Part shown: piece after piece, positions 9,371 to 17,221 of the stretch
How the letters are laid out: the number at the start of each line of letters is the position of its first letter
How positions within the stretch are numbered: the first letter of the stretch is position 1
Assembly (NCBI RefSeq): GCF_006381105.1
Contig: NZ_VDET01000013.1
Location: 117,436 to 181,435, forward strand
From: Flavicella sediminum
Lineage (GTDB): Bacteria > Bacteroidota > Bacteroidia > Flavobacteriales > Flavobacteriaceae
Length of the DNA: 64,000 bases
Reading direction: 5' to 3'
The notes under the pieces: model-generated
Seen by the model: the letters and a program-made list of their open reading frames with translations, nothing else
What the model was told of the DNA's origin: nothing
Database searches by the model: none
Position numbers and translations under genes: made by a program

Positions 9371-11341
9371 ATGAAATCAAAAAGTATTCTAATCTTGTTT
9401 TTGTTAGTCTCAATAAATTTTTTGTGGGCTAATGAATTTTTTGTCTCAACCCAAGGATCAAATCAAAATTCGGGAACAAAAGAGTTTCCTTTTCGTACCA
9501 TTCAAAAAGCCGCCAATAGTGCAATTTCAGGCGATACAATAACGGTAAGAGAAGGTACTTATCGTGAATGGGTTTCACCGGCTCATGGAGGCTATCATAA
9601 ATCGAAACCAATTGTCTATCGCGCTGCTAAGGGAGAAAAGGTTCATATAAAAGGATCGGAAATAGTAAAGAATTGGAAAAAGTATAAGAAAAATGTTTGG
9701 AAAACTAGCGTTGACAATTCTGTATTTGGTGACTTTAATCCTTTTGCCACGTTTGTAGCAGGAGATTGGTTATTGACTGCTAATAAGTTCCATTTAGGAG
9801 AGGTATATCTTAATGAAAAATCTTTATACGAAACAGGTGGATTGGATCAATTAGAAAACCCTGTGGCACATAAAAAAGCCCAAGATAAAGCAGCGGCAAA
9901 GTTGCAATGGTTTGCAGAGGTAAAGGATAAGGTAACCATTATTTATGCAAATTTTGGTAAAGGAGTAAATCCCAATAAACATCTTACAGAAATTAATGTA
10001 CGTCCTACGTGTTTTTTTCCAAAGAAAACAGGGGTCAATTATATTACAGTACAAGGATTTTATATCTCTCAAGCAGCAACCCAATGGGCTCCACCAACGG
10101 CAGAGCAGATTGGTGCCATTGGCCCACATTGGAGCAAAGGGTGGGTTATTGAAAACAATAACATTAGAAACTCTAAATGTACTGGAATTAGTATAGGAAA
10201 AGAATTTGCATCGGGCGACAATGAATTTTCGAAAAGAAAGAATTTGAGAGGATTTCATCGCGAAATAGAAACCGTATTCAAAGCAATAGATTTAGGTTGG
10301 AGCAAGGAAAATATAGGATCTCATACAATTCATAATAATACTATTTATGAATGTGGTCAAACAGGTATTTGCGGGCATATGGGAGCTGCCTTTAGCACGA
10401 TTACAAACAACAAAGTTTATGACATCAATTGTAAAAAAATGATGTTTGGTGCTGAGGTGGCTGGCATTAAGTTGCATGCTCCTATTGATGTATTAATCGC
10501 ACACAATTATGTGAGCAATACTTACAAAGCTATTTGGTTAGATTGGCAAGCGCAAGGAACTCGTGTTACAGGTAATTTATTTACTGACAATGAATGGCAA
10601 GATGTATTCGTAGAAGTATCTCATGGTCCTACACTTATTGATAACAACATCATGCTTTCTCATAATTCATTAACTATAGGGGCACACGGAGTGGCTGCTG
10701 TACATAATTTATTTGGAGGTACCATTCGAACTTTACAAATTACGCATAGATATACGCCATATCATTATGCACATTCAACAAAATTAAAAGGAGTTGCAGC
10801 CATTGGAGGTGGAGATCATCGTTTTTATAACAATTTATTTGTTTCCAATGAAAATTTAACTAAAGGTTTGGATGCTTATGGTTTGGATGCTTTCAATGAT
10901 TATCCTGTTTATTACGAAGGTGTTTTTGATACTTATACAGGAAAAACAGCTGAGGGAAAAAAAGTAACATGGTTTAATTATCCTGTTTATATGGGACAAA
11001 ATATATACTTCAACAAAGCCATACCCTATAAAAATGAGACCGGAAGTGTGCTTACAAAGCAACAGGCTAAGGTTTATTTAGAAAGAAATAAGGGAATTGT
11101 TAATTTGCATTTGGATATAGCAACTGCGCAATTGAAAAAAATGAAAACACAGTTTGTTAGCACAGAAAAACTTGGATTAACAAGTATTTCAGAAGCAAGC
11201 TATGAAAATCCTGATGGCAGTCCGATCCTTATCAATACAGATTTTTTCGGGAAGATACGAACAGGACAAACACCCATAGCAGGGCCTTTTAATGAAATAC
11301 AAGAAAAATCAATGAAGCTATTCGATTTAAATTCGTTTTAA
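9371..11341 (+). CDS. GH120 family right-handed beta-helix glycosidase (beta-xylosidase-like)
   Basis: The 656-residue protein has a signal peptide followed by a long right-handed parallel beta-helix. It aligns with the GH120 beta-xylosidase XylC of Thermoanaerobacterium over nearly its whole length, as I recall that sequence. Landmarks are GDTITVREGTYREWVSP, VYRAAKGEKVHIKGSE, GPHWSKGW and LDWQAQGTRVTGNLF. The catalytic pair of XylC, Asp382 nucleophile and Glu405 acid/base, corresponds to D391 (in IWLDWQAQGT) and E415 (in VFVEVSHGP), both intact. Family members release beta-linked xylose from oligosaccharide ends. In a sulfated galactan locus this suggests xylose side groups or a changed specificity. 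It sits alone between two terminators, so it is probably its own transcription unit. Confidence 0.85.
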   Translation: MKSKSILILFLLVSINFLWANEFFVSTQGSNQNSGTKEFPFRTIQKAANSAISGDTITVREGTYREWVSPAHGGYHKSKPIVYRAAKGEKVHIKGSEIVKNWKKYKKNVWKTSVDNSVFGDFNPFATFVAGDWLLTANKFHLGEVYLNEKSLYETGGLDQLENPVAHKKAQDKAAAKLQWFAEVKDKVTIIYANFGKGVNPNKHLTEINVRPTCFFPKKTGVNYITVQGFYISQAATQWAPPTAEQIGAIGPHWSKGWVIENNNIRNSKCTGISIGKEFASGDNEFSKRKNLRGFHREIETVFKAIDLGWSKENIGSHTIHNNTIYECGQTGICGHMGAAFSTITNNKVYDINCKKMMFGAEVAGIKLHAPIDVLIAHNYVSNTYKAIWLDWQAQGTRVTGNLFTDNEWQDVFVEVSHGPTLIDNNIMLSHNSLTIGAHGVAAVHNLFGGTIRTLQITHRYTPYHYAHSTKLKGVAAIGGGDHRFYNNLFVSNENLTKGLDAYGLDAFNDYPVYYEGVFDTYTGKTAEGKKVTWFNYPVYMGQNIYFNKAIPYKNETGSVLTKQQAKVYLERNKGIVNLHLDIATAQLKKMKTQFVSTEKLGLTSISEASYENPDGSPILINTDFFGKIRTGQTPIAGPFNEIQEKSMKLFDLNSF

Positions 11342-11391
11342 AAATTTTTCGAAAAATAAAAAAGGAGCATAGCATTAAAGTGGCTTATGAC

Positions 11392-11433
11392 AAAACAGGA
11401 TTAAAATAGTTGCTATTTAAATCCTGTTTTTTT
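11392..11433 (+). terminator. Rho-independent terminator after GH120
   Basis: Long hairpin: 11392-11409 pairs with 11413-11430 across a 3-base loop with one mismatch, and is followed by T residues. Strong terminator. Confidence 0.88.
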
Positions 11434-11551
11434 GATCAAAATACCCCTGAGAACAATTATTGGTAGCCTAAGCACTTTGCTTAAAAGAGAGCCTACTAAC
11501 TTGCTTGAAATTTCGAGCACGATTAAATTATAAATTAACAAAGTAAATAGG

Positions 11552-13801
11552 ATGAAAATAAGAAGCTTAAGCAAGTCTATAACGAATGTAGCATTTCTAT
11601 GCAGTATCGTTTTGTTTTTTGGTTGTCGTCAAATAAACGGACAAAATAAGTATAAAAATGCTAAAGAAACTCCGGAAGTTAGAGCAAAGGATTTGATGTC
11701 TAAAATGACCTTGGAAGAAAAAGTGGCGCAATTAAGTGGATTGGGAAATAGCCATGGTGTTTTTGGTGATGTCAAAGCTGGAATTTTTGGAACAAAAGGA
11801 AATGAACGTTTAGGAATTCCAACTTTAGTAATGGGGCATGGAATTACAGGAGTTCGATCTGGTCGTGATGTAGCTGTAAAATCTACCTATATGTTAGCGC
11901 CAATTGGAGCTGCCGCTACTTGGGATACCGATTTGTATGCTAGAGCAAGTGTGGCTATTGCCAAAGAAATGGTGGCATTGGGGCAAAATTTAAACTTAGG
12001 AACTACCTTGAATATTATTCGTCATCCCTTAGGAGGAAGGGGATGGGAGTGTTTTTCTGAAGATCCTTATTTAACGGCTAGAATGGGGGTAGAACATGTA
12101 AAAGCAATGCAAGCAAATGGCGTAATTAGTGGTCCTAAACATTTTGTGGCAAACAATCAAGAATTGCACAGACACGATATTAACAATGAATTAGAAGAGC
12201 GTGCTTTGCGCGAAATTTATTTACCTGCTTTTAAAACAGCTGTGGTAGAAGGTGGGGCCTTGAATATTATGGCGGCATACAATCGGGTAAATGGGACGTT
12301 TATGTGTGAAAATAAATGGCTTTTAACAGATGTTTTAAGAGATGAATGGGGATTTAAAGGTTTTGTTTTATCAGATTTTGGAAAAGGAGTTCAGTCAACA
12401 GTTCCAACTGCACTTTCAGGAATGAACATCGAAATGAGTTCGGCAAAATGGTATGGAGCTAAGTTAGTTGCTGCTGTAAATAATGGAGAAATTAAGGAAG
12501 CCGTTGTAGATGGTTTGGTTTACGACAAACTTTTTACCATGTTTAAAATGGGCTTGTTCGATCATAAATGGAAAGAAAACAAGGAAGTGGTGCACAGCCA
12601 AGCGCATCAAGATTTGGCATTGGAAGTGGCTCGTAAATCAGGTATTCTTTTAAAAAACAAAAACAATGTATTGCCTTTAGCCTTAGAAAAAGGAAAAAAA
12701 CTTGCTGTAATTGGTCCAAACGGAAAACGTTATGTAGGCGGTGTTTATTCAGAATTCCTCCAAGGAGGAGGAAGTGGAGGTTGTTATTATTTTGAAGATG
12801 CAGTAAAAAATCCTGTAGATGAAATCGCAAAACTAGCGAAAGGAATGCAGGTTAGTTATGCTCGTGGCGCTCATATAGAATTAAAAAAGAAGCAAAAGAA
12901 AATTGAAGCAAAAACATTGATTCCAGATGCACAGGATTTAGCGGATTTGAAAAAGAATGACAAGCAATTGATAGATGAAGCAGTTGTTTTGGCAAAAAAG
13001 TCAGATCAGGTAATTTTAATTGTTGGAATTACGGGTAGCCAAGAGTCTGAAGGCCGTGATCGTAAATCGACAAGATTGCCAGCAAATCAGGAACGACTTA
13101 TTAAAGAAGTAACAAAAGTCAACAAAAATGTTGTGGTGGTCATGGTTGGTGGATCTTATTTTGATGCGTCACCTTGGATTGATAAAGTTGATGGAGTTGT
13201 TAATTATTTTTATTGTGGAGAAAAAATCGGTCAAGCTATGGCAGAGGTATTATTTGGAAAAGTAAATCCAAGTGGAAAACTACCAATTTCTTATCCTAAG
13301 TCTGATTCTCAATATCCTAAAGGAAGCATATTTAAAGGAGGAAAGTATTCTGATAAAAAAATCAGCAATGTATATGCTGAAGGAATTTTTGTGGGGTACC
13401 GATATTTCGATAAAGAGAAAGAAGAAATGCGTTTTCCTTTTGGTTACGGACTAAGTTATACTTCTTTTGAGTATAGCAAATTAAAAGTAAAAAAAGGAAA
13501 AGTAGTTGAAGTTAGTTTTACCCTAAAAAACACTGGGAAAATGGATGGAGACGAAGTTGCCCAACTATATATTCACGACAAAGAAAGTTCTGTTCCTCGT
13601 CCGATTAGAGAATTGAAAGGATTTAAAAGAGTGTCTTTAAAATCTGGAGAATCAAAAGAAGTTCGTTTTGAATTAAATGATGACGCTTTTGCTTTTTGGA
13701 GTCCAACTAAAAAGGATTGGACTGTAGAGTTAGGAGAATTTGATATAGAAGTAGGAGCTAATTCAAGAGATATAAAATTGACTGAAACAATAAAGAAATA
13801 A
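11552..13801 (+). CDS. GH3 family beta-glycosidase, lipoprotein
   Basis: A 749-residue three-domain GH3 enzyme. The signal ends in a lipobox (LFFGC, Cys25). Domain 1 is a TIM barrel (about 45-340) with MTLEEKVAQLSG, RHPLGGRGWECFSEDP and GPKHFVANNQE; the nucleophile is D275 in GFVLSDFGKG. SDF replaces the common SDW. Domain 2 is the alpha/beta sandwich (about 365-590), and the C-terminal fibronectin III-like domain is near 640-745. GH3 enzymes of this build remove terminal beta-glucose, beta-xylose or related sugars. Next to a GH120, a beta-xylosidase role is plausible, but specificity cannot be read here. It is preceded by a terminator and a motif TAACTTGCTTGAAA at 11497, so it probably has its own promoter. 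Confidence 0.93.
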   Translation: MKIRSLSKSITNVAFLCSIVLFFGCRQINGQNKYKNAKETPEVRAKDLMSKMTLEEKVAQLSGLGNSHGVFGDVKAGIFGTKGNERLGIPTLVMGHGITGVRSGRDVAVKSTYMLAPIGAAATWDTDLYARASVAIAKEMVALGQNLNLGTTLNIIRHPLGGRGWECFSEDPYLTARMGVEHVKAMQANGVISGPKHFVANNQELHRHDINNELEERALREIYLPAFKTAVVEGGALNIMAAYNRVNGTFMCENKWLLTDVLRDEWGFKGFVLSDFGKGVQSTVPTALSGMNIEMSSAKWYGAKLVAAVNNGEIKEAVVDGLVYDKLFTMFKMGLFDHKWKENKEVVHSQAHQDLALEVARKSGILLKNKNNVLPLALEKGKKLAVIGPNGKRYVGGVYSEFLQGGGSGGCYYFEDAVKNPVDEIAKLAKGMQVSYARGAHIELKKKQKKIEAKTLIPDAQDLADLKKNDKQLIDEAVVLAKKSDQVILIVGITGSQESEGRDRKSTRLPANQERLIKEVTKVNKNVVVVMVGGSYFDASPWIDKVDGVVNYFYCGEKIGQAMAEVLFGKVNPSGKLPISYPKSDSQYPKGSIFKGGKYSDKKISNVYAEGIFVGYRYFDKEKEEMRFPFGYGLSYTSFEYSKLKVKKGKVVEVSFTLKNTGKMDGDEVAQLYIHDKESSVPRPIRELKGFKRVSLKSGESKEVRFELNDDAFAFWSPTKKDWTVELGEFDIEVGANSRDIKLTETIKK

Positions 13802-13833
13802 AGTGATTTATAGCTCTTTAGAACGTTGAATTT

Positions 13834-13876
13834 AAATCCATACAGAATGCTCAGTAGAAGTTTTGTATGGGTTTTT
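13834..13876 (+). terminator. Hairpin with T run between GH3 and the next gene
   Basis: An 11-base stem (13834-13844 with 13864-13874, one G-U) has a 19-base loop and is followed by T residues. It lies only 11 bases before the next ATG, so either the downstream gene depends on read-through or the hairpin sets an intercistronic RNA end. Confidence 0.55.
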
Positions 13877-13887
13877 AATTAAATAAA

Positions 13888-15549
13888 ATGATGAAAAATA
13901 AATTACAACACATTGCGATTGCTTTATTAATTACAATTGGAGCTTGGGGACAAACCATTCCGTATACAAAAGGACGGATTGCAATGAGTTCCGATGGAAA
14001 TGCACATGATCCAGATGATTGGGGAGCAACTGTTGCTAGCTTAGGAATTATTGCAGCTAAAAATTTACAAGATAAATTGACAGTATACACCTACGCAGAT
14101 CATGTGTGGAGTAGCAAGGAAAAACATAGGGCGCAAATTACGAAGAGTGCTATTTCTGGCGGTGCACAATTTGGTTTTGATACCAGTCGGTTTATTGCTG
14201 CAGCCGATAATCCAGAAATGGCTTATGCTAAAATGAAGGATGAAATTATTAAATCAACTTCTAAGGATCCTTTAACCATTATTGCTGCGGGCCCAATGCA
14301 GGTTATTGGTGAAGCACTGCGTTTAACTAAAATCGAAAACTCTGGTGCACTAAAACATGTTCGTATTATTTCTCATTCAAAAAGTAACAACCAGCATGCC
14401 GATAGACCTAGTAAAAGTGAAAAGCCACATGAAGGTTGGCATTGGGAGGAAATGAAAGAAGCTTTTACGAAAGAAGGCGTTGTCTTCGATCTTATTTTAG
14501 ATCAGAATGATAAAACAAATAAACTCGTTGGTTTTTCTTCTAACAATGCAGCTGAAAATGGAAAAGCTGATTGGTCTGTTTGGGAATTTTTAAAAGATTA
14601 TCACAAACATTCTGTAAGAGTGAATAATGCCATCCAATTGATTTATACACAAATGAAAGCTTCGCACAAAGCCGATATTTCGGATGCAGGAATGCTTTAT
14701 TATTTATTTACAGGAGATGTGCATGGAGGTCCGGAAAAATTGAAAGCAGTTTTCGATAATGGATTTATAGGAGAAGAGGGTTTTCAAACCATTTTTAATG
14801 GAAATAATTTTGACGGTTGGTATTTAAAAATTAAGAAAGGGGACCCCGAATTGGCTAAAAAAGTTTTTGCTATTGAAGACAATACGGTCCATGTTTTTAA
14901 TAATGAATTTCCTGATCAGTACCAATTGGGAGATAAAGACTGGAAAAAAAATAAAATTCCTGTAAATAATCAAAATCGCACACACGGACTCTTCTACACC
15001 CATAAAAAATACAGCAAATACATACTTCGTTTTGAATACAAATGGGGAAGTAAAATAGCCAATAATTTTATAAAATGGCAATACGATGCAGGGCTTTATT
15101 ACCATGTTGTTGATGATAAGGTTTGGCCAAAAGGAATTGAATATCAAGTCCGTTACAATCATTTAACCAACCAAAATCATACAGGAGATTTTTTTACTGG
15201 TGGTGCATTTACTTGGTATGCCAATAAAGAAGGAAAAAGGTTTGTATCTCCAATGTTAGGGGGAGTAAAAATTGAAAATAGAAAAAGTGGACTTCTAGCT
15301 TCTATTCCAAAAAACTACCATGCTTTAGACGGACAGTGGAATTATTGTGAAGTTATTGTAATGGGAGATGCCTATACAATTCACAAATTGAATGGTGAAG
15401 TTGTGAATATGGCAACCGATTTACCTTTTAAAGAAGGTATTATTGGATTTCAGTCTGAAACGGCAGAAGTGTTTTATCGGAATATTGAAATAAAAGAATT
15501 TGAGACAATGGTTCCAATGAATGAAATTTTAAAAGATTCAGTAAAATAA
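13888..15549 (+). CDS. Nucleoside-hydrolase-like domain fused to DUF1080 (3-keto-glycoside hydrolase-like)
   Basis: The protein (553 aa) has a signal peptide ending WGQ. Residues about 25-290 resemble the inosine-uridine nucleoside hydrolase fold: DGNAHDPDDWGATVASLGI matches its acidic metal-binding loop, and HGG follows near 283. Residues about 295-540 are a DUF1080 (PF06439) jelly-roll: FQTIFNGNNFDGWYLK, LFYTHKKYSKYILRFEYKWG, AGLYYHV and GIIGFQSE. DUF1080 proteins include enzymes acting on 3-keto-glycosides. I infer a periplasmic enzyme that cleaves an oxidised glycoside, perhaps with the FAD oxidoreductase at 50820. The fusion is unusual. The N-terminal domain may bind sugar rather than act on nucleosides. 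Confidence 0.75.
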   Translation: MMKNKLQHIAIALLITIGAWGQTIPYTKGRIAMSSDGNAHDPDDWGATVASLGIIAAKNLQDKLTVYTYADHVWSSKEKHRAQITKSAISGGAQFGFDTSRFIAAADNPEMAYAKMKDEIIKSTSKDPLTIIAAGPMQVIGEALRLTKIENSGALKHVRIISHSKSNNQHADRPSKSEKPHEGWHWEEMKEAFTKEGVVFDLILDQNDKTNKLVGFSSNNAAENGKADWSVWEFLKDYHKHSVRVNNAIQLIYTQMKASHKADISDAGMLYYLFTGDVHGGPEKLKAVFDNGFIGEEGFQTIFNGNNFDGWYLKIKKGDPELAKKVFAIEDNTVHVFNNEFPDQYQLGDKDWKKNKIPVNNQNRTHGLFYTHKKYSKYILRFEYKWGSKIANNFIKWQYDAGLYYHVVDDKVWPKGIEYQVRYNHLTNQNHTGDFFTGGAFTWYANKEGKRFVSPMLGGVKIENRKSGLLASIPKNYHALDGQWNYCEVIVMGDAYTIHKLNGEVVNMATDLPFKEGIIGFQSETAEVFYRNIEIKEFETMVPMNEILKDSVK

Positions 15550-15743
15550 ACTTCTATATAATAAAAGAAGCTTTTGCATTTAAGAAACAAAAAGGTGCTG
15601 AGAAGCACAATTCGTGGAATGACGGAAGACTTTTTTAACTGCGGGTTTGATAAATTTGAGTTGAAATAGATCAGTCTATAAAGCTGTAGGTCTGTTTTTA
15701 TGTTTAATGCCAAATCATAGGCGATTTTTTACACTTATTATAA

Positions 15744-17072
15744 ATGAAGATAAAATATTTGAAAGTCATAACTGTATTTATTTTATTGTTGACAGTTTCT
15801 ATGCATGCCCAATACAAAGAAACAATGAATCCAAATGGATTCCGTTTGAATTTGAAGAATGATTATGGCTTAGTAGATGATAATGCTACAACTGATCAAA
15901 GTGCTAAATTAATAAAGGCAATTGCTAGTGTAAACAAAAAAGGAGGAGGACAACTGATTATACCTAAAGGAGTCTATAGCTTTTCGGGAATTAAATTAAA
16001 ATCGAACGTTCATTTATTAATTGAAGCGGGCACTATTATAAAGCCGAAAGGAAATGTCGTTTTTTTATTTGATAGCAAAACAGGAAAAGGTCAAGATTAT
16101 ATAGAGAACACTAGTGTAAGAGGTGTTGGAGGAAAATTTATTATCGATTTCCATACATTAGTCTACAAGCAAAAGCAACGAGCTGTAATTATTAGAATGG
16201 CGAAAAACTTTCTAATAGAAAATATGATTGTAAAAGACAATTATTCAACCTATTCTAGCATCGTTTTAACATTAACCTTGACAAAAGAAGATATATCGGA
16301 TTGGGTAATTTCTCGTCCAACAGATGGGCTTATTCGTAATATTTGCAATTTTAAAGCCAATCCAGGTTATGGCTTGGTACAGTGTCATGGAGCGCAATCT
16401 GTTCATTTTGAAAATTTGTATTCTTTAGGAGGAATAACATTAAGACTAGAAGCAGGAGCGGATTTAATTCATGCGGGTGTTTTTGACCTTTCGGCGAAGA
16501 ACATCATAAATGAAAATGGAAGAATGACCGTGTTAATGGCACCGCACTCAGCTAAATCTGGCGTAGTTACTATAGATGGTGTTAGCGCTATAAGTTCTAC
16601 CTATGCGGTAGGCATCAGCAATGGGTTTGTTAAAAAAAATGCACCAGATCCTATACCTGGATATTTTGATAATAAGTCTTCTATAAAAAACATACACGTT
16701 ACGTATGGCACCAATGGTCAGTCAAGATCTGACCAAGCCCTTTTGTCGTTGCCAAATAAAGAATTATACCATCTTTTTAAAGCATGGCGTCCAGAAAACG
16801 GAAAGTTTTTCGATGGTCCAGCTATTACCGCGGTGTATAAGCACAATACGGCGTACAATGTTACTGTTCAAAACATAACAATGAAAGGGTATCCGCACTA
16901 TAATGACAAGCCAATTATTACAAAAGCAGATGTAAGAAAAGGAAAAGGTTGGGATGAAAAAAAATCTTGGTTAGCAGCACATCAAGAAGATGAATGGAAA
17001 ACAGACAAAGGTGTGGCTATTTATGATTATAGCGTTGAAGCTTATATTTATAAGAATCCTTTTAAGGAATAA
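15744..17072 (+). CDS. GH82-like right-handed beta-helix enzyme, copy 1
   Basis: A secreted 442-residue protein (signal ending MHAQ) built of short parallel beta-helix turns such as KLKSNVHLLIEAGTIIKP. Its core aligns with iota-carrageenase CgiA of Alteromonas fortis (GH82) as I recall it. Q213 in YGLVQCHGAQ matches Gln222, E236 in GGITLRLEAG matches Glu245 (acid), and H268 in LMAPHSAK matches His281. The Gln-Glu spacing is identical (23). The position of Asp247, the proposed base, is Gly238. I infer a glycoside hydrolase or lyase acting on a sulfated galactan, related to but distinct from known GH82 enzymes. It begins the first beta-helix array and is followed by GH127. No sorting domain is present. 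Confidence 0.75.
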   Translation: MKIKYLKVITVFILLLTVSMHAQYKETMNPNGFRLNLKNDYGLVDDNATTDQSAKLIKAIASVNKKGGGQLIIPKGVYSFSGIKLKSNVHLLIEAGTIIKPKGNVVFLFDSKTGKGQDYIENTSVRGVGGKFIIDFHTLVYKQKQRAVIIRMAKNFLIENMIVKDNYSTYSSIVLTLTLTKEDISDWVISRPTDGLIRNICNFKANPGYGLVQCHGAQSVHFENLYSLGGITLRLEAGADLIHAGVFDLSAKNIINENGRMTVLMAPHSAKSGVVTIDGVSAISSTYAVGISNGFVKKNAPDPIPGYFDNKSSIKNIHVTYGTNGQSRSDQALLSLPNKELYHLFKAWRPENGKFFDGPAITAVYKHNTAYNVTVQNITMKGYPHYNDKPIITKADVRKGKGWDEKKSWLAAHQEDEWKTDKGVAIYDYSVEAYIYKNPFKE

Positions 17073-17221
17073 ATACTAAGAATCAAACAAATTTCGGTTT
17101 TACAAATTTGGAATTCAATGCTATACGTTTTGATGAAGAGTTGTTTAATTGTATTGGTTAACTGGAAGTTATAACTAAAGGATGTGGTTGTTAGGAGCAT
17201 CATAAAAAAGAGGAATTAAAT

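Noticed and set aside
15550..15743. Terminator in the gap between the DUF1080 gene and copy 1
   Set aside because: Several short inverted repeats exist (for example GTGCT/AGCAC near 15600), but none has a good stem and T run.
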